64,000 nt of DNA, from the NCBI RefSeq assembly GCF_009696325.1, contig NZ_VUME01000004.1:62001-126000 (forward strand), read 5' to 3'. Shown here piece after piece: positions 54,898-62,343 of the stretch; the stretch's first letter is position 1; each line of letters opens with the position of its first letter. Position numbers and translations under genes: made by a program. Under the pieces are notes generated by a model, which did not search any database, had not been told where the DNA came from, and saw only the letters and a program-made list of their open reading frames with translations. Source of the stretch: Collinsella sp. WCA1-178-WT-3 (M1) (GTDB taxonomy: Bacteria; Actinomycetota; Coriobacteriia; Coriobacteriales; Coriobacteriaceae).

Positions 54898-56004
54898 ATG
54901 GCTGACAAAGCAAATTCGGCATGTCCACAGGCATGGAGGGTTGCAAAATCCCTATCCGAGAAAATACTCGCTCAAGGCAAGAACGGGGCTTGGTCGCCTG
55001 CGTGCGTCGCGAGCTTGTTGACGATTGTACGAAAGGGTGCCTCGGGCGCCACATGTCGGGAGCTCGACATGCTCCTGGGCGATGGCGACATGTTTAGCGA
55101 GCGTGATCCCTTCGGCATCGAGCTGGAGCGGAACTGGGGCTATGACGGTTATGACGCGAGCACGGCAACGGCAGCTTGGCTTTCCAGGTCCGCGAGCCCA
55201 TCGGAGGCGTTTCTGCACGAGTGCGACAAATGCAGCGTGCATGTGTCAATCGATGACTTGGCCGATCCGCGCGTTAGCCAACGGGTGACCGATTGGATAG
55301 CCGAACAAACTCACGGCCTACTGTCGCCAAGCATCGAGTTATCACCAGTGGCTCTTGCCTGTCTTGTGAGCGCGCTTTACATGAAGGATGCATGGGCGGA
55401 TCCGTTTGACGGCGAATCGACCAAAGTTGAGACCTTCCATGCAAAGAACGGCGATGTTCAAGCAGCGTTTATGCGTGGCAAGCGCGATTGTGCGGTGATC
55501 GTCGAGAACGGCAGGGTTGCCTTCTTGTTGCCGCTCAGCTCCGGTGCCGGCGTGTGTTTTGTTCTTCCGAGCGGCGAGGATGATCATATTGATGATGCGC
55601 TTGGGCTATTCGAGCGTCTGTCCCACGGCGAGGGAGAATGGGAGCCCGTCGACCTGGGGATTCCTCGCTTTGAATGCGAGTCGACGCTCTCGGACGTCTG
55701 CTCGCTGCTAAAGGCCGCCGGCGTCTCTACGGCAACTGCGATGGAGCTTACACCTATGGTGGGGGTAGAGGGGACTCCAACGCAGATTGTCCATGGCGCG
55801 AAGTTCGCTGTCGATGAGAACGGCGTAGAGGCCGGAGCGTACACGGTGATGGTCGCTGTCGCGGGCCTTCCGCCGGAGAACCCGCCAGAGCCGCGCAAGA
55901 TAACGCTTGACAGGCCTTTCTATGCAGCGCTCGTGTCTCGCACCGGCGTACCGCTCTTTGTGGCAAGCGTCGCGCTGCCGTCGGTGGACGTGCAAGAAAG
56001 GTGA
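54898..56004 (+). CDS. Serpin (serine protease inhibitor family)
   Basis: A 368-residue serpin, a suicide inhibitor of serine or cysteine proteases. Family features: NGAWSPACVASLLTIVRKGA (shutter helix), ALYMKDAWADPFDGESTKVE, ETFHAKNGDVQAAFM, IVHGAKFAVDENGVEAGAYT (reactive-loop hinge region) and RPFYAALVSRTGVPLFVASVA. The hinge reads ENGVEAGAYTVM, with the small-residue run partly kept. There is no signal peptide, so it would be cytoplasmic unless exported unusually. Serpins are sporadic in bacteria; Bifidobacterium has one acting on host elastase. GATGGGAG precedes ATG 54898. It stands alone. Confidence 0.88.
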   Translation: MADKANSACPQAWRVAKSLSEKILAQGKNGAWSPACVASLLTIVRKGASGATCRELDMLLGDGDMFSERDPFGIELERNWGYDGYDASTATAAWLSRSASPSEAFLHECDKCSVHVSIDDLADPRVSQRVTDWIAEQTHGLLSPSIELSPVALACLVSALYMKDAWADPFDGESTKVETFHAKNGDVQAAFMRGKRDCAVIVENGRVAFLLPLSSGAGVCFVLPSGEDDHIDDALGLFERLSHGEGEWEPVDLGIPRFECESTLSDVCSLLKAAGVSTATAMELTPMVGVEGTPTQIVHGAKFAVDENGVEAGAYTVMVAVAGLPPENPPEPRKITLDRPFYAALVSRTGVPLFVASVALPSVDVQER

Positions 56005-56199
56005 GGTTGAGGTTTGCGAAGGGGGGGCTGCTATGCCAAGGGTTGCCAACGTACTCTTTCCAGCTGACTATTCTGTTTTGATGAAACGTAGTCCCTTGAT
56101 CTGGCTCACGGAGGGGTTGGAGAACTGGAGTCACCTAGTCCGTGCGTCAGAGAAACTGAGGGGATAAGACAGTGCTCACGCTTGGCTCCGGTCCCTGTC
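56005..56199. other. Gap between serpin and coaX
   Basis: These 195 bases lie between convergent genes. An open frame of a few dozen codons is present but has no ribosome-binding site or recognisable sequence. GGTAAGACAGG near 56203 pairs loosely with CCTGTCTTACC-like sequence at the coaX end; GATAAGACAG (56163-56172) and CTGTCTTACC (56192-56201) form a plausible terminator stem. Confidence 0.4.
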
Positions 56200-56973
56200 T
56201 TACCCCAGCTCCTGCATGCGGCGGTAGATTTCGCAGATACCCTTAATGGTGAGCTGTCCATCGACCACGTCGAAGGCATCGGTCGAATCGGCGACGATGC
56301 CGGCGAGGCCTCCCGTGGCGATAACGGTGGCATCCTCGCGGCCCAGCTCGCGCTTCATGCGCGCGACCAGGCCTTCGGCCATAGCGGCGGTGCCCACCAC
56401 GGCGCCGACCTTGATGCACTCCTCGGTATCGCGGCCGATGGCGTGCTCGGGCGCCTCGAGCGGCACGCTGGCGAGCTTGGCGGCGCGGGCGGCAAGTGCA
56501 TCCATGGAGATGCGGATGCCCGGCGCGATCGCTCCGCCAATGTAATAGCCGCTCTCATCGATGACGTCGATATTGGTTGCGGTGCCAAAGTCCACCACGA
56601 TTGCCGGCGCGCCGTAGAAAGTCTCAGCCGCAACGGCGTTGGCGACGCGATCGGCACCTACGGCCCGGGGACGCGCCGCGCGCAGCTTGGTTACGGCGGC
56701 CGTCTGCGGCCCAATGACGATGACGTCTGCGGCAATGCGGTCGGCCACGGCATGCCATTCTCGCGAGAGCTGCGGCACCACGCCCGCAAAGGCGATAGCG
56801 TCGACCGCGTCGAGCGAAAGGCCGTACATCTTAAAAAAACCCATCAGGCGCACATGGATCTCATCTGCGGTATAGGAGCGGTCGGTGGGCATGCGCCACG
56901 ACTGCACCAGCTCGTCTCCGTCAAACAGGCCCATGGCCGTCTGCGTGTTTCCCATATCGATAGCGAGCAGCAT
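56200..56973 (-). CDS. coaX: Type III pantothenate kinase
   Basis: Phosphorylates pantothenate, the first step to CoA. The 257-residue protein has the ASKHA-fold motifs AIDMGNTQTAMGLF (phosphate 1), GADRVANAVAA, VVDFGTATNIDVID (phosphate 2 region) and GGAIAPGIRISMDAL. Length is usual for CoaX. ATG 56973 with GGGAG upstream on the minus strand is preferred over an in-frame start seven codons earlier. It is transcribed leftward, facing the serpin. Confidence 0.95.
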   Translation of the reverse strand: MLLAIDMGNTQTAMGLFDGDELVQSWRMPTDRSYTADEIHVRLMGFFKMYGLSLDAVDAIAFAGVVPQLSREWHAVADRIAADVIVIGPQTAAVTKLRAARPRAVGADRVANAVAAETFYGAPAIVVDFGTATNIDVIDESGYYIGGAIAPGIRISMDALAARAAKLASVPLEAPEHAIGRDTEECIKVGAVVGTAAMAEGLVARMKRELGREDATVIATGGLAGIVADSTDAFDVVDGQLTIKGICEIYRRMQELG

Positions 56974-57170
56974 GTCTACTCCCGGTTTCGGCATAAAAGG
57001 ACGCGCACCATTGTATACGTGCTGTCGACGGCGCTCGACTGCGATTCGTTTACGGTGATATGGGCTGAGGGGTTTTAAATATGAAGGAATTATGCTCTAC
57101 GAGATTTTCCTTGCCGTCCACCGAACTCCCGAGTAATATTCTTTCTTGCGCACATGAGGCGCCCAGACAT

Positions 57171-57247
57171 TGCGGGGTGGAGCAGTCTGGTAGCTCGCCG
57201 GGCTCATAACCCGGAGGTCGTAGGTTCAAATCCTGCCCCCGCGACCA
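57171..57247 (+). tRNA. tRNA-fMet (initiator, anticodon CAT)
   Basis: A full 77-base cloverleaf with encoded CCA. The acceptor stem pairs GCGGGG with CCCCGC, leaving the first pair weak (T with G), as expected of an initiator. The D arm is GAGC/GCTC, the anticodon stem CCGGG/CCCGG with loop CTCATAA (three G-C pairs below the loop, an initiator mark), and the T arm has GGTTCAAATCC. A terminator follows at once. Confidence 0.96.
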
Positions 57248-57255
57248 AGACTTTT

Positions 57256-57293
57256 AACAGCTCAGAGGCCTTGTTCCTCTGGGCTGTTTTTCT
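57256..57293 (+). terminator. Terminator after tRNA-fMet
   Basis: AACAGCTCAGAGG (57256-57268) pairs with CCTCTGGGCTGTT (57276-57288), one G-T pair, followed by TTTCTTT. Confidence 0.85.
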
Positions 57294-57352
57294 TTGGATA
57301 AATAGCACGGCGAGCTAGTTGCTGAGCGGGCATTTTGGATCCCCCGTGTCAA

Positions 57353-57399
57353 TCTATGCGCCTTGGAGGTCGTTGGTTCGAATCCGGCCTCCACGATCA
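57353..57399 (+). pseudogene. Fragment of a tRNA gene (3-prime half)
   Basis: GGAGGTCGTTGGTTCGAATCC and CTCCACGATCA look like the variable loop, T arm and 3-prime acceptor of a tRNA, with strong likeness to the same part of the tRNA-fMet just upstream. No 5-prime half able to pair with CTCCACG is found nearby. It marks the left side of the AT-richer region and could be an integration scar. Confidence 0.6.
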
Positions 57400-57450
57400 A
57401 AACTCCGGGTCAGACGCAGGAAAGCCTGGCAGCGCGAATAAACGAAAAAT

Positions 57451-57536
57451 ACCATCATGCCGAGATGATCGGCATGATGGTACATCTTGGAAGTGATCTC
57501 GAGCGTTATCTTTAGGGAGGGTTCGAGATCACTTCC
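57451..57536 (-). terminator. Two hairpins after the C45 hydrolase gene
   Basis: ACCATCATGCCGA (57451-57463) pairs perfectly with 57469-57481. GGAAGTGATCTCGA (57489-57502) pairs perfectly with 57523-57536. They lie 37 bases beyond the stop of the leftward hydrolase gene and could end its transcript. Confidence 0.7.
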
Positions 57537-57572
57537 GCTTTCTTTAAATGACGAGCTGAGCGTTACGCAAGA

Positions 57573-59237
57573 TTACTGAATAATTACATTTTCAGTAGTA
57601 TAAGATGCCTGTGCGTATCGCTGAGCATTGGCAAACTGCGAAGTAGCAAGGCCATACATAATCGCAGCCTGCTCCTTATCGCCTTTCGCATTGGCGCAAT
57701 CAGCCATAGTGGTGTAATTGCATCCCGTGTGCACCGCCTCAGCAGCCTTATTGTAATACTCCATGGACTCGTCATCCACTGAGCCCTTCTTATACAATTC
57801 AGCTCCTGCATTTCTTACCGCAATACGCGCGTCGACTTCTGCGCTCTTATTAGTGGCCTGCATGTTCTTTCCGAGAGTAAGCCTGTAGTAATTAGCTGTA
57901 CCATAGGGAACGTCTGAACGGAATTTCTCGTCATGACCTCTCAAGACATACATTTCCTGATCAGTTGCATCAAAAATTGTCCTGAAAATTGTCTTGAATT
58001 CTATGTCATCGCCTTCTGGAGAGTGGAACTGATAGAAACCACCGAAGTCCCAATTTTCCTCACTCCATTTGCCCTCGTCATAGTAACGAATGCTTCCGAG
58101 TCCGTTCGCGAGCGTGAGTGGGGTAACGCTGCCGCTCTCGTCTTGCATAACCTTTTCTAGAGTATTGGCTCTTGGCACGCTATCCGGATATGCCTCATAT
58201 GAATCATTCATCCAGAGCTCATCCCTGAAATGATTCGCTGCAATTAGATAGTCCGTCTCACCGTAGTCACCGGCTTTGCGTACTACATATGCATTATCTT
58301 TTTGCTCGATGAGATACGCATTTCCCTTGTTGTCGGAAACGTTGATGTTACCCGTGTGAATCCACTCAGTTTTCGTAAGCATTTTGACTGCTTCGTCTGC
58401 CGTATCGCACTTTGTGGCTGTGTACCAATAAGCAAACAAAGTATCGAGGAAGGTGCCTTCCCTATCGATTGTCTTAGCATCATCGCTTGGCGATGCCGTA
58501 GGCCCTCCGGCATAGGTAATAATAAGGCCCTTAGAGTTCATGAACGCATTTCCCTGCAGTCCACCTGATGCAATGACTGCATTGCCATGTTTCGGATAAG
58601 AAACCATGCTCGAGAACATTGCGGCGGGTGTTGTGCTGACTGCATCAAGATTAGCGGCTCCAAGATGATGACCATCCTGAGTCATACTTCCCCAAGCAGA
58701 TACATTCATACATGTTTTTGAACGCTCTGGATCATTTGAGCTCTCTGGATCAAAATGCATCATGAGGTCATAGTTAAGAACAGATGAGCCCATAACTGCA
58801 ACTACTGCATCTTCCTTTGAGACTCCTGCCCCCTCAGCTACGCCCGACAAGAAATTAAATACAGATGGATCATCCTCTTCATAATGTTTCAGAATCTTAC
58901 CCATAGCTTCGTTATATGCGGCATCGTCTGCCTCTGCATAAATTGAAGCCATTACAGCTGTCCAGTTACTTTCTAACTGATCCTTTTGCTGTAAGCCATA
59001 CTGCTTTCCCATGTCAAACCAGGAGCCATTTACATACACAACTTCTTGCGCATTTCCTGCGTTGACGGTTGCATCGAACTTCCCGTCAAACTCTTCGTTT
59101 TCAGAAGTTGATCCGGCATTTGCCAGCGTGCCGTCTGATGACCCACCTTGCGTATTGTTTGCAGAGCATCCTGGGCCTGCCACCATGCTTAAACATAGGC
59201 TGGCGCAACACAATACGCAGGCTATCTTTCTTCTCAT
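57573..59237 (-). CDS. Exported C45-family Ntn hydrolase (acyl-CoA:6-APA acyltransferase-like)
   Basis: A 554-residue secreted hydrolase. Residues 1-24 are a signal sequence ending VAGPGC, a poor lipobox (Cys24), so lipidation is uncertain; a Ser/Gly/Asn-rich linker follows. The peptidase-C45 core begins with NGSWFDMGKQYG (70-81) and has the expected nucleophile Cys176 in KTCMNVSAWGSMTQDG, with HHLGAANLDA after it. In the family the chain often self-cleaves before this Cys; substrates are N-acyl bonds (lipid amides, peptides, beta-lactam side chains). Codons are far richer in A/T than in the rest of the window. The adjacent regulator gene is in the same direction. Substrate is unknown. Confidence 0.82.
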   Translation of the reverse strand: MRRKIACVLCCASLCLSMVAGPGCSANNTQGGSSDGTLANAGSTSENEEFDGKFDATVNAGNAQEVVYVNGSWFDMGKQYGLQQKDQLESNWTAVMASIYAEADDAAYNEAMGKILKHYEEDDPSVFNFLSGVAEGAGVSKEDAVVAVMGSSVLNYDLMMHFDPESSNDPERSKTCMNVSAWGSMTQDGHHLGAANLDAVSTTPAAMFSSMVSYPKHGNAVIASGGLQGNAFMNSKGLIITYAGGPTASPSDDAKTIDREGTFLDTLFAYWYTATKCDTADEAVKMLTKTEWIHTGNINVSDNKGNAYLIEQKDNAYVVRKAGDYGETDYLIAANHFRDELWMNDSYEAYPDSVPRANTLEKVMQDESGSVTPLTLANGLGSIRYYDEGKWSEENWDFGGFYQFHSPEGDDIEFKTIFRTIFDATDQEMYVLRGHDEKFRSDVPYGTANYYRLTLGKNMQATNKSAEVDARIAVRNAGAELYKKGSVDDESMEYYNKAAEAVHTGCNYTTMADCANAKGDKEQAAIMYGLATSQFANAQRYAQASYTTENVIIQ

Positions 59238-59269
59238 AATCCTGTCACCTTCTCTTTCAGAGGTTCCGT

Positions 59270-59318
59270 GTTGCCGATAACTTGATGGCTAAAGCAGAGG
59301 CCCCTCGTTGCCGACAAC
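59270..59318 (-). promoter_or_regulatory. Repeated GTTGCCGAYAAC motif in the C45 leader
   Basis: GTTGCCGATAAC (59270-59281) and GTTGCCGACAAC (59307-59318) are direct repeats 37 bases apart, each partly self-complementary, 30-80 bases before the hydrolase start. They may be regulator sites; there is no proof. Confidence 0.35.
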
Positions 59319-59403
59319 CTAATGACAAAATTATGTAATTTTCCGATCCGCTTTCACATGAACTGGTCTCGATAAATATGTTCAATCTTAGCCTATACCC
59401 TGG

Positions 59404-59441
59404 TTTAGCGCTTTATGAACCAGGGTTCATAAAGCGCTAAA
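59404..59441. promoter_or_regulatory. Perfect 18-bp-arm palindrome between regulator and hydrolase
   Basis: TTTAGCGCTTTATGAACC (59404-59421) and GGTTCATAAAGCGCTAAA (59424-59441) are exact complements two bases apart. No T tract follows on either strand, so an operator for the adjacent LuxR-type regulator is more likely than a terminator. It is 167 bases upstream of the hydrolase start. Confidence 0.55.
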
Positions 59442-59495
59442 CTGTATAAACAAAAGGAAGTGGGATTCATATTGATTAGCCCAACGTAATCAACG

Positions 59496-60449
59496 TTATG
59501 AACATCTGATTTTCTGCAGCAGCTGCATCCTGTTGCTAACATCGGCCTTCTGGTAAATGTTATGCGTATGAGATTTGACGGTGCCAGTCGAAATAAACAA
59601 CAGTTCGGATATCTCCTGTGTGCTTTTCTCCTTGAGCAAGAACCCCAGAATCTCTCGCTCTCTGAGACTAAGGCCAATAGATGTCGCATAGGCGTCTATG
59701 ATTTCTTCCGAAAGCTCTCCTGTCAAGGCTTCATAGCTGATCGGTTTCACTGTGATCTTGTCAACAAAAAAACGCGCCGCAACAACAATAAGATATGCGG
59801 CAACAACTATCTGGGAGACGCTTTCGCCAAAATTGCGGCTTCGAATCGCGCCGCTAGTTACTAGGCTTGCAACATCATTATTTAGCCCATAATGTAACCC
59901 CGTAAGAATATCCTCAAAGACAGTCATTAATCCCAGGATTCCAACCAGTCGCAAGAACATATCTAACCTTAAAAACATGCTCTTATGCACTGTTTTGCCA
60001 AAGGACCTGCTACCGATAAAGGCCAGCACGATAACCAGAAGTTGGAATGGCAATAAATAACAAATATACAAGAATCCTGTACGCACCTTTAACAAAGGGA
60101 ACATAATGAGCCAGATGAACAATGGCGCTTCCACCAATGTCAATATCCACGTTTTTGACCCTCCAACAGCCCCCTTGAATAAATGACATATGAGAAAGGC
60201 GCAGGCGAAATATAATAGCGACTTGATTACTACGGGCACCGAAAAAAAATTATGAAAGTAATAATAAAGGGGCGAACTAATTTCGTATCCTCGAACTATT
60301 AGCTCAATCAAGTACTGGCTTAGCATAAACAGAGCGATATACAGATATTCCTTCTTTTGACCTCCGATATAGAGGATTAAATAAAGGGCTGCACAGATTA
60401 CACAGCCAGATTTTATTAATAAACTTAAAACAGCAGACAGCACCAGCAT
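59496..60449 (-). CDS. LuxR-type regulator with a multi-helix membrane domain
   Basis: A 317-residue fusion. Residues 1-230 hold about seven hydrophobic helices (SAVLSLLIKSGCVICAALYL at the start). Residues about 255-315 are a LuxR helix-turn-helix: LSLREREILGFLLKEKSTQE, ISELLFISTGTVKSHTHNIY, QKADVSNRMQLLQKI. The domain plan is like that at 26418-27821 but with a different, shorter membrane part. Start ATG 60449 lacks a clear ribosome-binding site. It reads toward the C45 hydrolase; the pair shares AT-rich codon use and so was probably acquired together. The membrane part may sense a small lipid or peptide linked to the hydrolase; that is inference. Confidence 0.85.
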   Translation of the reverse strand: MLVLSAVLSLLIKSGCVICAALYLILYIGGQKKEYLYIALFMLSQYLIELIVRGYEISSPLYYYFHNFFSVPVVIKSLLYFACAFLICHLFKGAVGGSKTWILTLVEAPLFIWLIMFPLLKVRTGFLYICYLLPFQLLVIVLAFIGSRSFGKTVHKSMFLRLDMFLRLVGILGLMTVFEDILTGLHYGLNNDVASLVTSGAIRSRNFGESVSQIVVAAYLIVVAARFFVDKITVKPISYEALTGELSEEIIDAYATSIGLSLREREILGFLLKEKSTQEISELLFISTGTVKSHTHNIYQKADVSNRMQLLQKIRCS

Positions 60450-61204
60450 CAGGAGCCACCACCCTTTTCCTTCTATAGCGCGCAGTGCCCTATTTAATTC
60501 ATATCATTTATCCGCAATCCGTCTTCTGGATCTCCTTGCTCTGCTTCTAGTAAGCAAGTCTTTTCCCGCAACCTCTTCAACATCCTTTCAATAGCACGTC
60601 ATATAATACCAGTTGCAGCGTCCGCATCATTCGCTATGAACATCGCCGCCGTGCCCAGTAGCCCTCAGGCGTCCCGAAGGCCGGTGCGTCGCCGCTGACG
60701 GGCACGATGCGCTTTTTCACGAGTCTAAAGATGCATAATCTACGGACTTTTCTTTCTCTTGTCATACTTTTGAAAGTGTTCGTAAGAGGCTACCGATCCA
60801 TTGGAGGCGTAGAGAGTCCAGGTGATGCGCGGACTCATCCCATCGAGCGGGCGGGTGGAGTCTGGCCTTCCAGGCAGGATGAGCGTCGTCGGGGTGATCT
60901 TGCCTAAAGACATTGGACTGTTTATTGGACTAAACATAAGAAAACTCGATTATCAGGGGCGGGTGCCATAAGGCACACCGCCCCCCTTTGTGCGTATGGC
61001 GCCAGGACCATGCGCTCGAAAGCGTTGCCCAAACGCATGGTTCATCCGCACAAAGCCCATGGTCGCTATGGGCAAACATCGGTGCGCCTGCACATGGTTT
61101 TGAGCCTGTTCTCGAGCGAAAGTATGGCTGTCGATACGCATGCAATTCGCATGAAACCCGGGCTCGTCCGAGAGCCCTATAAAGGAGGATTCGCATGAGA
61201 TTGC
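60450..61204. other. Remnant region right of the AT-rich island
   Basis: No intact gene is recognised. On the minus strand, 60740-60937 keeps a coding-like frame (with LPGRPDSTRPLDGMSP and ITWTLYASNGSV) and 60640-60720 another short one (KKRIVPVSGDAPAFG, then GTPEGYW), as if parts of old genes. On the plus strand AAAGGAGG and ATG at 61196 begin a 15-codon frame (MRLRSIIIARPRHVP, stop 61243) that runs straight into the broken regulator on the other strand: a start region cut off from its gene. Confidence 0.45.
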
Positions 61205-61608
61205 GCTCGATCATCATCGCCCGGCCCAGACACGTGCCGTGAACCTTGATCGCACCGGTCATGGTGTTGAGGCAGAACATGTCGTTATAGCGTGTGAGCG
61301 GGCCTGTCGAGCGGGCAATCTTCTCGTCTAGATCGCGTTCGATGATGTAGCGCACGGCTTCGTCCTGCAGCATATCGCCTTCGGAGAGCTCGGCGCGGGT
61401 GATGGCTGCAAAAAAGGGGGGGGTCGTCGGCATCGTCGAGCTCAAAGCCACCGCGGGCGGCATAGCGGTAGACGGGATCGACGACGAGCACCGGGTTGCC
61501 CATAACGGTAGAGGCTGTTTGCGTGAGGTTCTTGAGCCCCGCGTCGCTCAAGAGCGCCTCGAGCAGCGCTTGCTTTGCGGTGGACCTATCGGTGGTACTC
61601 GGTTGCAT
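61205..61608 (-). pseudogene. Broken PucR/CdaR-like regulator (frameshift and truncation)
   Basis: From ATG 61608 (GAGGGG upstream on the minus strand) the frame gives ALLEALLSDAGLKNLTQTAS and VLVVDPVYRYAARGGFELDD, then meets a C8-T6 run (61410-61423 on the plus strand) and shifts. One base fewer restores FFAAITRAELSEGDMLQDEA, then RYNDMFCLNTMTGAIKV and GRAMMIERN in the other frame. It resembles the N-terminal sensory part of PucR/CdaR-type regulators in Coriobacteriia. The rest, including the DNA-binding end, is missing: homology stops near 61205, where foreign sequence begins. The run could also be a phase switch or a sequencing slip, but the truncation stands. Confidence 0.65.
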
Positions 61609-61680
61609 GGGTGTCCCCTCTGCCGCGTCTTCGCCGTAGTCGACGCATGACCAAATTATTATCGCAGGCTGCGCAGTATT

Positions 61681-61730
61681 AGGTTGTTTAAAAAGGTGAG
61701 TGTGGCGGTCGTTTTCTCGAACGGGGACGG
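61681..61730. repeat. Decayed copy of the 11162-11217 motif
   Basis: AGGTTGTTTAAAAAGG with GTGAGTGTGGCGG follows the pattern of GGTTGAATAAAAAGTGAGTG at 11163-11182, and GTCGTT..TCGAACGG follows CGCCGTT..TCGAACGG, without keeping the full stem. Confidence 0.45.
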
Positions 61731-61744
61731 TGTTGTTGGGGCTG

Positions 61745-62200
61745 TCTCAATCTGTAACAGGTGGGTCCGATTTTGGTCTGTAGATGTTACAGATTTAGAT
61801 TTCCGGCGAGCGGGGCTCCGTTTGTCTCGATCTGTAACACGAGGGACGGATTTTGCCGAGTTGTTGTTTCAGATTGAGATATTCGGACGGACAGTTGCCG
61901 TTTGTCTTGATCTGTAACAGGTGGAGGCCAAAAGTCGGTCTAGATGTTACAGATTGAGATGTTTGGTCGGACCGAGTTTGTTCGTCTCGATCTGTAACAT
62001 CTGGGGTCGTTTTTGGCCTGTAGGTGTTATAAATCGAGATTTTCCGACGGAACGCTTCCGTTTGTCTTGATCTGTAACAGGTAGGGGTCAAAAGTGGGTC
62101 TAGCTGTTACAGATTTAGATTGTTGAGGATGGGTCGAGAGGAATATCTCGATCTGTAACAGTAAGACCCGGTTTTGCTGGGTAGCTGTTACAGATCGAGA
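61745..62200. repeat. Array of six palindromic units at an 80-base pitch
   Basis: Units start at 61745, 61825, 61905, 61985, 62065 and 62146. Each is 55-56 bases: a left arm TCT-YR-ATCTGTAACA, a 25-base variable centre usually with TTTT or AAAA in the middle, and a right arm TGTTACAGAT-YR-AGA(T). Spacers are 24-25 bases and often end TTCCGTTTG. Arms of unit 2 and unit 4 have single changes (GTTTCAG, TTATAAAT). Four more units lie behind the two surface protein genes. There is no cas-like gene, and the repeated part is palindromic arms rather than a uniform repeat, so this is not a CRISPR. Confidence 0.92.
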
Positions 62201-62343
62201 CAAACCGACGGGCCGCCCCGCCCCATCCGCCTGCCGCTGCCTGCTATCCGCCGATTTTCGTTGTGCCGCTGTACCCCCCATGCCATATCCTCTAAACAAC
62301 TACGCGGCACCATCGCCGCCGCGTCTACAAGAGAGGAATGTCC

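Noticed and set aside
57300-57402. Second intact tRNA after tRNA-fMet
   Set aside because: The T arm and 3-prime acceptor are there, but no 5-prime acceptor (CGTGGAG) or D arm is found upstream; kept only as a fragment.
61010-61198. Small plus-strand gene of 62 codons
   Set aside because: No ribosome-binding site, no recognisable sequence, overlapped by other frames in a region of remnants.
61745-62200. Possible CRISPR array
   Set aside because: The regular pitch suggested it, but the conserved parts are two complementary arms around a short centre, spacers are partly alike, and no cas gene is in the window.
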